64,000 nt of DNA from Cellulomonas dongxiuzhuiae (lineage in GTDB: Bacteria; Actinomycetota; Actinomycetes; Actinomycetales; Cellulomonadaceae). The translations under genes and the position numbers were made by a program. Below are positions 24,623 through 34,054 of this stretch, piece by piece; the stretch's first letter is position 1; each line of letters begins with the position of its first letter. The DNA lies in NCBI RefSeq assembly GCF_018623035.1, contig NZ_CP076023.1, positions 1,116,001 to 1,180,000 on the forward strand, given 5' to 3'. The notes below the pieces were generated by a model. That model was not told where the DNA came from and ran no database searches. It saw only the letters and a program-made list of their open reading frames with translations.

Positions 24623-27388
24623 TCAGGCCCCCGCCCGCTCGCGGCGGTTCCGGACGTCCTCCAGCGACGTGCCGTAGTAGGCCGCGGTCATGAGGTCCTT
24701 CATGTCGTCGATCATCGGCATGCGCGGGTTCGCCGGGGCGCACTGGTCCTCGTAGGAGCCCATCGCGACCTCGTCGAGCCGGCTCATGAACTCCTGCTCG
24801 TCGACGCCCTGCGCCTGGAAGGACGAGGGGATGCCGACCTTGGCGCGCAGCGCCTCGACGGCCAGGGCGTACGACTCGACGCCCTCCTCGGGCGTCGACG
24901 CCGGCAGGCCGAGCATCGCGGCGATCTGCTGGAACCGCTCGGGCGCGACGTACGACTCGTACTTCGGCCAGCTCGTGAGCTTGGTCGGGACGGTCCCGTT
25001 GTAGCGGATCACGTGCGGCAGCAGCGTGGCGTTCGTCCGGCCGTGCACCAGGTGGTACGTCGACCCGATCGTGTGCGCCATCGCGTGCACGATGCCGAGG
25101 AACGCGTTGCCGAACGCCATGCCGGCGATGGTGCCCGCGTTGTGCATCTTCTCCCGCGCGTCCTGCGTGACCGGGTCGCTCGGGTCGCCGTTCACCGACT
25201 GCGCGAGGTTGTCGAAGATGAGCCGGATGGCCTGCAGGGCCATGCCGTCGGTGAAGTCGTTGGCGTACACGGCGACGAACGCCTCGGTCGCGTGCGTCAG
25301 GGCGTCGAACCCGGAGTCGGCCGCGAGCGAGCGCGGCATCTTGTGCGTGAGCACCGGGTCGATGATCGCGACGGTCGGCGTCAGCGCGTAGTCCGCGAGC
25401 GGGTACTTCTTGCCCGACTCGGGGTCGCTGATGACGGCGAACGGCGTGACCTCCGCGCCCGTGCCCGACGTGGTGGGGATGCAGACGAGCTTGGCGAGGT
25501 CGCCCAGCACGGGGAACTTGAACGCGCGCTTGCGCACGTCGAAGAACTTCTGCTTGAGGTCGGAGAACACGATCTCGGGGTGCTCGTAGAGCAGCCACAT
25601 GACCTTCGCGGCGTCCATGGGCGAGCCGCCGCCCAGGGCGATGATCGTGTCGGGACGGAAGTGCCGCATGTTCGCGGCGCCCTTCTGGACCGTGCGCACG
25701 GACGGCTCGGGCTCGACCTCGTCGATGATCTGCACGGCGACGTTGTTCGAGCGCCGACGCAGGACGTCGAGGACCTTGTCGACGAAGCCGAGGTTGGTCA
25801 TGGTGGTGTCGGTGACGATGGTGACGCGCTCGACGTCCGCCATGTCCGCGAGGTAGCGGATCGCGTTGGGCTCGAAGTACGTCTTGGCGGGGACCTTGAA
25901 CCACTGCAAGTTGTTGTTCCTCCGGCCCACGCGCTTGACGTTGATCAGGTTGACCGCCGACACGTTGTTCGACACCGAGTTGTGGCCGTACGAGCCGCAG
26001 CCGAGCGTGAGCGACGGGATGAACGCGTTGTAGATGTCACCGATGCCGCCGAGCGACGACGGTGCGTTGCAGATGACCCGGATCGCCTTGACGCGCTTGC
26101 CGAACTCGATCGTGAGCGCCTCGTCCTGCGTGTGGATGGCAGCGGAGTGGCCCAGACCGTCGAACTCGACCATCTGCTCGGCCAGTGAGATGCCCTCCTC
26201 GGTGGACGACGCGCGCAGCACCGCCAGCACGGGGCACAGCTTCTCGCGGGTCAGCGGCTCGGCGGGGCCGACGCCGGTGACCTCGGCGAGGATGATCGAC
26301 GTGTCGCGGGGCACCGTGAAGCCGGCCTGCTCCGCGATCCACTGGGGCGACTTGCCGACGACGGCGGGGTTGAGCTTCGCTCCGCCGCAGTTCTCGCCGC
26401 CGGACTCGACGCCGAAGATGAACTGCTCGAGCTTCGCCTTCTCCGCCGGGCTCACGCGGTAGGCGTGCAGCCGGGCGAACTCCGCCATCGCGGCGTCGTA
26501 GATCTCGTCGTCGAGGATCGCGGCCTGCTCGGAGGCGCAGATGACGCCGTTGTCGAAGGCCTTGCTCAGCACGATGTCGTTGATCGCCCGCGCGAGCTTG
26601 GCGGTCTTCTCGACGTACGCCGGGACGTTGCCGGCGCCGACCCCGAGAGCGGGCTTGCCGCACGAGTAGGCGGCCTTGACCATGGCGTTGCCGCCGGTCG
26701 CGAGGATCGTGGCGACGCCCGGGTGGTTCATGAGGGCGCCGGTCGCGGCGAGCGACGGGACCTCGACCCACTGGATGCAGTGCTCGGGGGCGCCCGCGGC
26801 GACGGCCGCGTCCCGCACGATCCGGGCGGCCGCGACCGACGACCGCTGCGCGTTCGGGTGGAACGCGAAGATGATCGGGTTGCGGGTCTTGAGCGAGATC
26901 AGCGACTTGAAGATCGCGGTCGAGGTGGGGTTGGTCACCGGCGTGATGCCGGCGATGACCCCGACGGGCTCGGCGATCTCGGTGATGCCGTTGAGCTCGT
27001 CGACGTTGATGACGCCGACCGTCTTGAGGTTCGCCATCGAGTTGGTGACGTGCTCGCACGCGAAGATGTTCTTGACGGCCTTGTCCTCGAAGACGCCACG
27101 CCCGGTCTCCTCGACCGCGAGCCTGGCCAGCTGGCCGTGCTGGTCGAGCGCGGCGACCGCGCCCTTCTTGACGAAGCGGTCGACGTCCTCCTGCGTCATC
27201 GACGCGAACTCGGCGAGCGCCTTGGTGGCGTTGGCGACGAGCTCGTCGATGGCCTGGGCGACCTCGTCGGGCTCGGTCACGCCGAGGGCGGTGCCGGCGG
27301 GCTGGGCACCGGCGGCCGAGGACACCTCGGTCGGCGCGTCGGCGGGGGCCTTCGCGCGGGTGCTCTTCTTGGTGGTCTCGGACACCAT
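24623..27388 (-). CDS. adhE: Bifunctional acetaldehyde-CoA/alcohol dehydrogenase AdhE
   Basis: 921 residues, full-length AdhE. Residues about 45-490 are the CoA-acylating aldehyde dehydrogenase (GVIAGITPVTNPTSTAIFKS, and the catalytic cysteine in NGVICASEQA). Residues about 500-910 are the iron-dependent alcohol dehydrogenase (ALGGGSPMDAAKVMW, TTSGTGAEVTPFAVI, and the iron histidines in HAMAHTIGSTYHLVHGRTNA). It reduces acetyl-CoA to ethanol with two NADH, a fermentation step used when oxygen is short. The N-terminal 40 residues (Ala/Thr/Pro-rich) extend beyond E. coli AdhE. It is monocistronic with its own promoter region and terminator. Its presence indicates a facultative anaerobe. Confidence 0.97.
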   Translation of the reverse strand: MVSETTKKSTRAKAPADAPTEVSSAAGAQPAGTALGVTEPDEVAQAIDELVANATKALAEFASMTQEDVDRFVKKGAVAALDQHGQLARLAVEETGRGVFEDKAVKNIFACEHVTNSMANLKTVGVINVDELNGITEIAEPVGVIAGITPVTNPTSTAIFKSLISLKTRNPIIFAFHPNAQRSSVAAARIVRDAAVAAGAPEHCIQWVEVPSLAATGALMNHPGVATILATGGNAMVKAAYSCGKPALGVGAGNVPAYVEKTAKLARAINDIVLSKAFDNGVICASEQAAILDDEIYDAAMAEFARLHAYRVSPAEKAKLEQFIFGVESGGENCGGAKLNPAVVGKSPQWIAEQAGFTVPRDTSIILAEVTGVGPAEPLTREKLCPVLAVLRASSTEEGISLAEQMVEFDGLGHSAAIHTQDEALTIEFGKRVKAIRVICNAPSSLGGIGDIYNAFIPSLTLGCGSYGHNSVSNNVSAVNLINVKRVGRRNNNLQWFKVPAKTYFEPNAIRYLADMADVERVTIVTDTTMTNLGFVDKVLDVLRRRSNNVAVQIIDEVEPEPSVRTVQKGAANMRHFRPDTIIALGGGSPMDAAKVMWLLYEHPEIVFSDLKQKFFDVRKRAFKFPVLGDLAKLVCIPTTSGTGAEVTPFAVISDPESGKKYPLADYALTPTVAIIDPVLTHKMPRSLAADSGFDALTHATEAFVAVYANDFTDGMALQAIRLIFDNLAQSVNGDPSDPVTQDAREKMHNAGTIAGMAFGNAFLGIVHAMAHTIGSTYHLVHGRTNATLLPHVIRYNGTVPTKLTSWPKYESYVAPERFQQIAAMLGLPASTPEEGVESYALAVEALRAKVGIPSSFQAQGVDEQEFMSRLDEVAMGSYEDQCAPANPRMPMIDDMKDLMTAAYYGTSLEDVRNRRERAGA

Positions 27389-27480
27389 GGACTCCCCGGG
27401 TAGTGGGTGGGATGGCCGACGCTGGAGCCGTCTGCCGCTGGTACAGACGCTAGGTACAGGGGGTCCCAAAAAGATGGGAT
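27389..27480 (-). promoter_or_regulatory. adhE promoter region with repeats
   Basis: On the minus strand TAGCGT (27452-27447) is a plausible -10, leaving a leader of about 50 nt. It is flanked by two CTGTACC copies 13 nt apart, which form a direct repeat. Just upstream is an inverted repeat TCCCA-aaaaga-TGGGA (plus strand 27464-27479) overlapping a TTGGGACC sequence. No Rex-like TTGTGAAnnnnnnTTCACAA site is present. Confidence 0.45.
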
Positions 27481-27625
27481 GAAAGTCCTCGGGGTGTGAC
27501 GCACGCCGCTTCCCGCCGCTCCCGCGCGCCCGTGAGGGGACCTGAGTCCCACCCCCGGGCGACGTGTCGGGGCGGCCGGACGTCGCCGGCGCAGGCGGTG
27601 GCCCGCCGCGCGTCGAGGTCGCCTG

Positions 27626-28144
27626 CTACGCCCGCGCGGACACGAGCGTGGCGCCCCAGCCGAACGCCCGCTCGAGCTCCGCGTCCGTCGGCCCGGTGGT
27701 GGTCCCGGCGACCTCGAAGGACGTGGGCGGCGCGACGAGCTTCCCGGACAGCGCCTGCAGGCGCTCGGCGATCGCGTGCGCCGCGGAGCCGCTGTCCGGT
27801 GTGCCCCAGGCGGTGTCGAACGCGGCCACCGGGGTGTCGGCCACCAGGTCCGGCGCCGAGCTGAGCCAGCGGTCCAGCCCGGTGAGGCCGGAGACGGTCG
27901 GGGCGTGAGCGCGGGCCTGCGTGCGCGAGTCGTTGGTGCTCATGCCGCGCAGGTGCGTGGGCCCTCCCACGGCCAGCAGCAGCACGTCCGTCGCGCGCCA
28001 CGGTGTGCGCTCCCCGGCACCCACGACGCGGCCGACCTCGACGACGTCGACCGGCAGGCCGCACGACGCGATGCCCGCAGCAACCGCCTCGGCGATCGCC
28101 TGGGTGCCGCCGAACATGGACTCGAACACCACCATCGCTGTCAT
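27626..28144 (-). CDS. Flavodoxin-like protein
   Basis: 172 residues. The N-terminus MVVFESMFGGTQAIAEAVA is a flavodoxin FMN phosphate loop (S/TxxGT-like). The central VLLLAVGGPTHLRGMST and the VAAFDTAWGTPDSGSAAHAI segments fit the flavodoxin fold with its second FMN loop. It would carry electrons between redox partners; partners are unknown. The ATG at 28144 starts directly at the beta-strand. Its upstream region carries a GGGACCAACGGCCCC sequence resembling hypoxia-response (DosR/DevR) boxes, and adhE lies downstream on the same strand, so an oxygen-limitation role is plausible but inferred. Confidence 0.85.
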   Translation of the reverse strand: MTAMVVFESMFGGTQAIAEAVAAGIASCGLPVDVVEVGRVVGAGERTPWRATDVLLLAVGGPTHLRGMSTNDSRTQARAHAPTVSGLTGLDRWLSSAPDLVADTPVAAFDTAWGTPDSGSAAHAIAERLQALSGKLVAPPTSFEVAGTTTGPTDAELERAFGWGATLVSARA

Positions 28145-28178
28145 GACCCCACGATCCTCGCCGGGCGGTCCCGGCGCC

Positions 28179-28193
28179 GGGGCCGTTGGTCCC
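28179..28193 (-). promoter_or_regulatory. DosR/DevR-like box upstream of the flavodoxin gene
   Basis: Read on the minus strand, GGGACCAACGGCCCC. Its centre is about 42 nt before the ATG at 28144, a suitable place for a class II activator if the message has a very short leader. The similarity to actinobacterial DosR/DevR boxes is from memory of that consensus. Confidence 0.4.
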
Positions 28194-28302
28194 TCGACCT
28201 GCGGGCGCCGGGCCACGGCCCCGGCGGTCGGGAGGGTCCGCAGCGCAGCGGGGCAGGCGCCGCGTCACCTCCCACGTCGAGGTGGTCGACGCGCCGCGGG
28301 GG

Positions 28303-28926
28303 TCACCCTGCCCGCCGGCTGCGCAGCCACGGGACCCAGACGCGCCACGCGATCAGGCCGAGCAGCACCGCCGTGACGGTCGCGCTGACGCCGGCGACGA
28401 CGAGCCAGGTGCGCGCGTTCCCGCCGTCGACGTAGTCGTCGACGTCGGCCTGCGCCATGACGAGGGTGCGGTCCTGCGGGTCCTGCCGCACGGCGAGCGG
28501 CCCGGCGTACCGCGTGCCGTCGGGTGCTGCGGCCCAGGTGTCGACCGGGACGTCGCCGAACGGCACGTCGACGCCCCGCAGGTCGACGCTCCTGCCGTCG
28601 ACCTGCGCCCGGACGTCGTCGGAGGCGAAGCAGAAGCGGCACGTCGGCGCCTCGTAGACCTCGACCTGTGTGGCCGTGGCGCGGGCGCCGCGCTCCTGCA
28701 TGTCGCGGGCCAGGGCGGTGTCGAGGACCTCCGACCTGGCGGCGACCACGGACGGCACGGTGAACCCCAGCGCCAGGGTCAGCGCGGTGGCCCACCACCA
28801 CGACCGGTTCCGTCGGGGGCCATGCTCCGGGGCACCCGTGCCAGGGTTCTGCTCGTCGCCTCGCAGTGACGTGCTGTCGTCGACGGGGGACGTGGGGTCC
28901 CCGTCCGCCGGGTGCGGAGTCGTCAT
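28303..28926 (-). CDS. Membrane protein with extracytoplasmic domain, unknown function
   Basis: 207 residues. A hydrophilic N-terminus (about 40 residues, ending PRRNRSWWW) is followed by a first membrane helix, an extracytoplasmic domain of about 110 residues containing CRFC, and a second helix near the C-terminus before the basic tail WLRSRRAG. The layout (two helices flanking one domain) is like DUF3592-type proteins, but I cannot confirm the family. The ATG at 28926 overlaps the TGA of a possible small frame upstream on the same strand (ATGA), suggesting coupling. Confidence 0.75.
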   Translation of the reverse strand: MTTPHPADGDPTSPVDDSTSLRGDEQNPGTGAPEHGPRRNRSWWWATALTLALGFTVPSVVAARSEVLDTALARDMQERGARATATQVEVYEAPTCRFCFASDDVRAQVDGRSVDLRGVDVPFGDVPVDTWAAAPDGTRYAGPLAVRQDPQDRTLVMAQADVDDYVDGGNARTWLVVAGVSATVTAVLLGLIAWRVWVPWLRSRRAG

Positions 28927-29267
28927 ACCCGGAGCGTGCCAGCGGCCCGCCCTCGGCGCGCGTCGGCTCGGACTCCGCGGGTGCTGCCCTGGACGACGTC
29001 GACGACCGGTACCCCCGGTACCGCCGAGGTGGCGACGCGGGCGGGCGTGACCGTGATCTCCTCGCCCACGTGCAGGGTGGCCGGGTCGAGCCGTTCGGAC
29101 AGGTCCACGGGGGACGACAGCGTCACCGTCCCGGTGCGGTGGTCGTGGTCGTGGTCGTAGTCGTAGTCGTAGTCGTGGGCCGGGCGGTTGCCGCAGCCCC
29201 GACCGCCGCCCCAGCGTGCGGCCCATGCGGACGTGCGTCGCGGCGTCCGAGCACGGCAGCGTCGCAC
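28923..29267 (-). pseudogene. Possible small or decayed gene containing an Asp-Tyr/Asp-His repeat
   Basis: An open frame ends at TGA 28925-28923, overlapping the ATG of the membrane protein gene. Its last 65 or so codons (beginning TVTLSSPVDLSERLDPATLH) have nearly all G/C third positions, as real genes here do, and the product looks protein-like. Upstream is a run of alternating Asp with Tyr or His coded by a hexanucleotide repeat. Further upstream the codon use deteriorates, and the only available start is a GTG at 29267 without a ribosome site. It may be a gene whose 5' end was lost, or a small secreted-protein remnant. Confidence 0.3.
29142..29177. repeat. Hexanucleotide simple repeat (GTCGTR)6
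   Basis: Six tandem units read GTCGTG, GTCGTG, GTCGTA, GTCGTA, GTCGTA and GTCGTG on the plus strand. They encode alternating Asp-Tyr/Asp-His on the minus strand. Being a 6-nt unit, expansion keeps frame. Confidence 0.85.
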
Positions 29268-29278
29268 GCTTGGGTGCG

Positions 29279-29316
29279 CGAGAGCCCCACGGCCGGGAAC
29301 GGCGGTGGGGCTCTCG
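29279..29316 (-). terminator. Terminator of tRNA-Arg
   Basis: A perfect 12-bp stem (arm CGAGAGCCCCAC at 29279-29290, partner 29305-29316) with a 14-nt loop, starting 3 nt past the encoded CCA of the tRNA. It probably acts on both strands. Confidence 0.8.
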
Positions 29317-29318
29317 TG

Positions 29319-29394
29319 TGGTGCGCCCGAAAGGATTCGAACCTTCGACCTTCTGCTCCGGAGGCAGACGCTCTATCCGCTGAGCTACGGGCGC
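29319..29394 (-). tRNA. tRNA-Arg (anticodon CCG)
   Basis: Read on the minus strand the cloverleaf is complete. The acceptor stem GCGCCCG pairs with CGGGCGC and the discriminator A is followed by an encoded CCA. The D arm is GCTC...GAGC, the anticodon stem TCTGC/GCAGA encloses loop CTCCGGA (anticodon CCG, reading CGG), and the T loop is TTCGAAT. CGG is a common Arg codon in this GC-rich genome. The 3' end is followed by a strong hairpin. Confidence 0.96.
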
Positions 29395-29407
29395 GCGGCG
29401 ATCCCCG

Positions 29408-29413
29408 AGACTA
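29408..29413 (-). promoter_or_regulatory. Probable -10 element of tRNA-Arg
   Basis: TAGTCT on the minus strand, 13 nt before the mature tRNA 5' end, leaving a leader of a few nucleotides. No clear -35. Confidence 0.4.
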
Positions 29414-29457
29414 CCAGCCCTCCCGGGGCCTCTCCGCCCGCTTTCCGGTGCTGCGGC

Positions 29458-30111
29458 TCACGCGTCGTCGAGCAGGCCCGACAGGTAGTCGCTCGTCTCG
29501 GACGCGGCGCGGTCGGGGTCGCCCGCGACGATGGCCTCGATGAGCGAGTCGTGCGAGTCGTGCGCGTGCGCGTCGGTGACGAAGTTGAAGCGGATGTTGT
29601 CCCCGATGGCCTCGATGAGGTTGTCGTACAGGGATCGCAGCACGGGGTTCGCCGAGGTGCGGACGATCGTCCGGTGCAGCTCGAGGTCCGTCGAGACCAT
29701 CTCGTCGAGGTCGCCGCCCGCGTAGGCGCGGGCTCGGGCGTCACGCTTGGCGAGCAGGTCGGAGGCGTCGGTCGCGGTGCGACGGTGCGCCGCCAGCCGG
29801 GCCGCCTCCATCTCCAGCGCCCGGCGCACGGACACGACGTCGCGCTGCCGTGCGTCGGCGATCTGGCGGCTCATGGTGACGGCGAGCTCGGAGGACGACA
29901 GCACGTACGTGCCCGACCCCTGGCGCCGGACCAGCAGCCCCGCGTGGACGAGGGACTGGACGGCCTCGCGCACGGTGTTGCGCCCGACCCCGAGCAGCTC
30001 GACGAGCGACGGCTCGGGCGGGATGCGCGACCCGACGGGCCACTCCCCGGAGCTGATGCGGGACCGCAGCGACTCGACGGCGGTGTCGATCAGTCCGGTG
30101 CGTCGCACCAT
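29458..30111 (-). CDS. GntR-family transcriptional regulator, FadR/FCD subfamily
   Basis: 217 residues. Residues 1-75 are a winged helix-turn-helix (SGEWPVGSRIPPEPSLVELLGVGRNTVREAV then LLVRRQGSGTYVL). Residues about 85-210 are an all-helical FCD ligand domain with metal-type residues (DLELHRTIV, HDSLIEAI). Such regulators respond to small organic acids or sugar acids. No catabolic operon is adjacent: the neighbours are tRNA-Arg and a phosphopantetheinyl transferase, so its target is unknown. The ATG at 30111 has GAGGAGG about 9 nt upstream; longer in-frame starts give Pro/Arg-rich non-conserved sequence. Confidence 0.92.
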   Translation of the reverse strand: MVRRTGLIDTAVESLRSRISSGEWPVGSRIPPEPSLVELLGVGRNTVREAVQSLVHAGLLVRRQGSGTYVLSSSELAVTMSRQIADARQRDVVSVRRALEMEAARLAAHRRTATDASDLLAKRDARARAYAGGDLDEMVSTDLELHRTIVRTSANPVLRSLYDNLIEAIGDNIRFNFVTDAHAHDSHDSLIEAIVAGDPDRAASETSDYLSGLLDDA

Positions 30112-30261
30112 GGGCGGTGGCCTCCTCGTGGTCGGCGGCGCGGGACGCGGCCGAGACGGACGGCCGCGGTGCCACCGTCCCCGAGTCAACACGTCCGACG
30201 ACCCGACGACCAGTCTGACGCCTGCAGCGCCCCCGGCGTGTCGCGCGGGAACGTCCGCAGG

Positions 30262-30879
30262 TCAGCGCGGCAGCGCGAGCGCGGTGACGAGCAGACCGCG
30301 CCCCGTGGCCCAACGGCCGTGCAGCACGTCGACCCCCAGCCCGGGGCGGTCCAGGTGCGCGGTGAAGGTGCCGTCACCGACCTCCACGCGCACGTCCTCG
30401 AAGCCGAGCCACGTGCCGACGACCGGGGACCACACCTTGTAGACGGACTCCTTGGCGGAGAAGACGAGCCGCTCGGGCCACGGCCCGGCGGCGTGGGCCG
30501 CCCGCTCGTCGTGCGACATCACGAGGTCAGCCACGCCCGCGGGCAGGGGTGCGAGCGGCTCGGCGTCGATCCCGACGCCCACCCACGCGTCGGCGCGCGC
30601 GACCGCGGCCGCGCGGTAGCCGTCGCAGTGCGTCAGGGCGCCGACGACGCCCGCGGGCCACACCGGTGACCGGTCCGGTGCGCTGGGCACCGCCGGCCGG
30701 CCGGCCCCGAGCAGCTCCAGCGCGTCGCGTGCGCACGCCCGCACGGCGGCGTACTCGGCGCGTCGCGCAGGCACGGCCCGTACGACCGCGGCGGCCTCGT
30801 CACCGAGCAGCGGGGCCGCGGCGGACGCCCCGAACGCCTCGACCCCGACGACGCCGGGCGGCAGGAGGTCGGCGAGCAC
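30262..30879 (-). CDS. 4'-Phosphopantetheinyl transferase (Sfp/EntD type)
   Basis: 205 residues. The magnesium and CoA motifs are [14 protein letters not shown] (GxDxE-like) and [15 protein letters not shown] (W/FxxKExxxK). The first half carries [13 protein letters not shown], corresponding to the conserved SHxxGxA segment. It transfers phosphopantetheine from CoA to carrier proteins of fatty-acid, polyketide or non-ribosomal peptide synthases; none is in this window. The GTG at 30879 fits the family start and has CACACT 6 nt upstream. It is divergent from argS with about 70 nt between starts. Confidence 0.92.
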   Translation of the reverse strand: MLADLLPPGVVGVEAFGASAAAPLLGDEAAAVVRAVPARRAEYAAVRACARDALELLGAGRPAVPSAPDRSPVWPAGVVGALTHCDGYRAAAVARADAWVGVGIDAEPLAPLPAGVADLVMSHDERAAHAAGPWPERLVFSAKESVYKVWSPVVGTWLGFEDVRVEVGDGTFTAHLDRPGLGVDVLHGRWATGRGLLVTALALPR

Positions 30880-30950
30880 GCCCCCAGTGTGTCGGCTCGA
30901 CGGGCGGATCCTGTCGCAGGCGGCCCGCGCCGGTCGCCTACCCTGGGACC
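30880..30950. promoter_or_regulatory. Divergent promoters, phosphopantetheinyl transferase / argS
   Basis: Minus strand CACACT (30891-30886) is 6 nt before GTG 30879. Plus strand TACCCT (30939-30944) is 6 nt before the argS GTG at 30951. Both are leaderless-type. Confidence 0.5.
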
Positions 30951-32633
30951 GTGACTCCCGACCAGCTCGCCGACGCACTGCGCGGCGCTCTCGTGCACGC
31001 CGTCGACGACGGCACGTTCGCCCTCGACCCGGCCGCGATCCCGGCCCGTGTGCACATCGAGCGACCCCGTCAGCGCGAGCACGGCGACTGGTCCACGAAC
31101 GTCGCGCTGCAGCTCGCCAAGAAGGCCGGCGTGAACCCGCGGGCGTTCGCCGAGGAGCTCGCCCGCCGCCTGGGCGACGTGCCGGGCATCGCCGCGGTCG
31201 AGATCGCCGGGCCGGGGTTCCTCAACATCCGCCTCGACGCGGCGGCGGCCGGCGAGCTCGCGCGCGGCATCGTCGAGCAGGGCGGGGCGTACGGCACGAA
31301 CGACACCTTCGCGGGGCTCAAGGTCAACCTCGAGTTCGTCTCCGCCAACCCGACGGGCCCGCTGCACATCGGCGGCGCGCGCTGGGCCGCGGTCGGGGAC
31401 GCGCTCGCCCGCGTGCTGTCCGCGTCGGGCGCGGACGTGACGCGCGAGTACTACTTCAACGACCACGGCGCGCAGATCGACCGGTTCGCGCGGTCGCTGG
31501 TCGCGCGGGCACGCGGCGAGGAGGCACCGGAGGACGGGTACGGCGGGCAGTACATCGCCGAGATCGCCGACCGGGTCATCGCCGACGCGCTGGCCGCCGG
31601 TGAGCCCGACCCGCGCACGCTGCCCGACGACGAGGCGCGCGAGGTGTTCCGTGCGCGCGGCGTCGAGCTGATGTTCGGCGAGATCAAGCAGTCGCTGCAC
31701 GACTTCGGCGTCGACTTCGACGTCTACTTCCACGAGGACTCGCTGCACGAGTCGGGTGCCGTCGACCGGGCCGTCGCGCGCCTGCGCGAGAGCGGCCACA
31801 TGTTCGAGGCAGACGGCGCGCTGTGGCTGCGCACCACCGAGTTCGGCGACGACAAGGACCGTGTCGTCATCAAGTCGGACGGCGAGGCCGCCTACATCGC
31901 GGGCGACATCGCGTACTACCTCGACAAGCGCGAGCGCGGGTTCGACCGCGTCGTCATCATGCTGGGCTCGGACCACCACGGGTACGTCGGCCGCATGATG
32001 GCCGTGTGCGCGGCGTTCGGCGACACCCCGCACGTGAACCTCGAGCTGCTCATCGGGCAGCTCGTCAACCTCATGAGGAACGGCGAGCCGGTCCGGATGT
32101 CGAAGCGCGCCGGCACGGTCATCACGATGGACGACCTCGTCGAGGCCGTCGGCGTGGACGCCGCGCGCTACGCGCTGTCGCGCTCGTCGTCGGACCAGCA
32201 GATCGACCTCGACCTCGACCTGCTGACGAAGGCCACCAACGAGAACCCGGTGTTCTACGTGCAGTACGCGCACGCCCGCACGGCGGCCGTCGCACGCAAC
32301 GCCGCCGAGGCCGGCGTGCGCCGCGAGGACGGGTTCGACGCCTCGCTGCTCGACCACGAGTCCGAGGCCAAGCTGCTCGGGCTGCTCGCGGACTTCCCCC
32401 GCGTCGTCGCGCAGGCGGCGGACCTGCGCGAGCCGCACCGCGTGGCCCGCTACGCCGAGGCCGTCGCCGGCGCGTACCACAAGTGGTACGACCAGAAGCT
32501 GCGCGTCGTGCCGTTCGGGGACGAGGCCGTCACCGACGCGCACCGCACCCGGCTGTGGCTCAACGACGCGACACGCCAGGTGCTCGCGAACGCGCTCGGC
32601 ATGCTGGGGGTCGGCGCCCCGGAGCGGATGTGA
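30951..32633 (+). CDS. argS: Arginyl-tRNA synthetase
   Basis: 560 residues, class I synthetase. The HIGH-type motif is in [18 protein letters not shown], the N-terminal additional domain precedes it ([17 protein letters not shown]), and the KMSKS-equivalent is [12 protein letters not shown]. The C-terminal DALR anticodon domain ends at GAPERM. It charges tRNA-Arg, one of which is encoded 1.5 kb away. The GTG at 30951 follows TACCCT by 6 nt (leaderless). The stop overlaps the GTG of lysA, so the two are translationally coupled; argS-lysA-(hom-thr) proximity is common in actinobacteria. Confidence 0.97.
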   Translation: MTPDQLADALRGALVHAVDDGTFALDPAAIPARVHIERPRQREHGDWSTNVALQLAKKAGVNPRAFAEELARRLGDVPGIAAVEIAGPGFLNIRLDAAAAGELARGIVEQGGAYGTNDTFAGLKVNLEFVSANPTGPLHIGGARWAAVGDALARVLSASGADVTREYYFNDHGAQIDRFARSLVARARGEEAPEDGYGGQYIAEIADRVIADALAAGEPDPRTLPDDEAREVFRARGVELMFGEIKQSLHDFGVDFDVYFHEDSLHESGAVDRAVARLRESGHMFEADGALWLRTTEFGDDKDRVVIKSDGEAAYIAGDIAYYLDKRERGFDRVVIMLGSDHHGYVGRMMAVCAAFGDTPHVNLELLIGQLVNLMRNGEPVRMSKRAGTVITMDDLVEAVGVDAARYALSRSSSDQQIDLDLDLLTKATNENPVFYVQYAHARTAAVARNAAEAGVRREDGFDASLLDHESEAKLLGLLADFPRVVAQAADLREPHRVARYAEAVAGAYHKWYDQKLRVVPFGDEAVTDAHRTRLWLNDATRQVLANALGMLGVGAPERM

Positions 32634-34009
32634 GCGAGCCGCTCGGCCTGCCCTGGTCGACGGGCGTCGTGCGGGGTGCAGACGGTGCCGTGCGCGTCGC
32701 GGGCGTCGACGTGCGCGACCTCGCGGCCACGCACGCCACGCCCGCCTACGTGCTCGACGAGGCGGACCTGCGCGCCCGCGCCCGCGGCTACCGCGAGGCG
32801 TTCGAGGCCGCGTGCGCCGAGCACGGCACGAAGGTCGACGTGTACTACGCGGGCAAGGCGCTGCTGACGCGCGCCGTCGCGCGCTGGGTGCACGACGAGG
32901 GCCTGCGCGTCGACACCGCGAGCGGCGGGGAGCTGGCCGTCGCGCTGGCGGCCGGCGTCCCGGGCGCGCACGTCGGCCTGCACGGCAACAACAAGTCGGA
33001 CGACGAGCTGCGTGCCGCCCTCGACGCGGGGGTCGGGCGCATCATCGTCGACTCGCTGGTCGAGGTGGACCGCCTGGCCGCGCTCGTGCGCGCGCACCGC
33101 GGTCCGGGCGGTGCGCCGGCGCCGGTCATGGTCCGCGTGACGACCGGCGTGCACGCCGGGGGGCACGAGTTCATCTCGACGGCGCACGAGGACCAGAAGT
33201 TCGGGCTCTCGCTCGCGCCCGGCCCCGACGGCGGCGACAGCCCGGCGCTCACCGGGCTGCTCCGGGTCCTGGACCACCCCGAGCTGCACCTGCTCGGGAT
33301 CCACTCGCACATCGGCTCGCAGATCCTCGACGCCTCGGGGTTCGCGGTGGCCGCGCAGCGCGTGCTCGCCCTGCGGGCGGAGCTGCGCGACCGCACGGGC
33401 GTCCTGGTCGACGAGGTCGACCTGGGCGGCGGCTACGGCATCGCCTACCTGCCCGGCGAGGTCCCGGTCGACCCTGACCGCATCGCGAAGGAGGTCGTGC
33501 AGGCCGTCGCCGACGCCGCGCGCGAGCTCGGCACGCCGATGCCGCGGCTGTCGATCGAGCCGGGTCGCGCGATCGTCGGGCCCGCGGGCCTGACCCTGTA
33601 CACGGTCGGCACGGTCAAGCCCGTGCGTCTCGACGACGGCCGCGTGCGCACCTACGTGTCGGTCGACGGCGGCATGAGCGACAACATCCGCCCCGCGCTG
33701 TACGGCGCGCAGTACCACGCGGAGGTCGTGTCCCGGGTGTCGGACGCCGCGCCCGTGCTCGCGCGCGTCGTCGGCAAGCACTGCGAGAGCGGCGACATCG
33801 TCGTCCACGAGGTGCAGCTGCCCGGCGACGTGCGGGCCGGTGACCTGCTCGCCGTGGCCGCGACGGGTGCCTACGGGCGCTCGATGGCGTCGAACTACAA
33901 CCTGCTGACGCGGCCACCCGTCGTCGCCGTGACGGCGGGCGAGTCGCGCGTGCTCGTGCGCCGCGAGACGGTCGCCGACCTGCTGGCGCTGGACGTCGCC
34001 GCGTCCTGA
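32630..34009 (+). CDS. lysA: Diaminopimelate decarboxylase
   Basis: 459 residues, PLP-dependent fold III. The PLP lysine lies in VYYAGKALL, the substrate and PLP loops are [31 protein letters not shown] and CESGDIV (active-site Cys from the other subunit), then [12 protein letters not shown]. It produces L-lysine from meso-diaminopimelate, the last step of lysine synthesis. Its GTG overlaps the argS stop. hom, thrC and thrB lie further along, separated by the haem locus, which interrupts an otherwise usual actinobacterial lysA-hom-thrC-thrB order. Confidence 0.97.
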   Translation: MSEPLGLPWSTGVVRGADGAVRVAGVDVRDLAATHATPAYVLDEADLRARARGYREAFEAACAEHGTKVDVYYAGKALLTRAVARWVHDEGLRVDTASGGELAVALAAGVPGAHVGLHGNNKSDDELRAALDAGVGRIIVDSLVEVDRLAALVRAHRGPGGAPAPVMVRVTTGVHAGGHEFISTAHEDQKFGLSLAPGPDGGDSPALTGLLRVLDHPELHLLGIHSHIGSQILDASGFAVAAQRVLALRAELRDRTGVLVDEVDLGGGYGIAYLPGEVPVDPDRIAKEVVQAVADAARELGTPMPRLSIEPGRAIVGPAGLTLYTVGTVKPVRLDDGRVRTYVSVDGGMSDNIRPALYGAQYHAEVVSRVSDAAPVLARVVGKHCESGDIVVHEVQLPGDVRAGDLLAVAATGAYGRSMASNYNLLTRPPVVAVTAGESRVLVRRETVADLLALDVAAS

Positions 34010-34014
34010 GCCGG

Positions 34015-34046
34015 GCGTTCTGCACCGGTTTCTGCAGGTGACGCCC
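34015..34046 (+). terminator. Possible terminator after lysA
   Basis: GGGCGT (34015-34020) pairs with ACGCCC (34041-34046); an inner CACC/GGTG pairing adds stability with a bulge. Six nt after the lysA stop. No T-tract. Confidence 0.35.
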
Positions 34047-34054
34047 CCGTGGTC

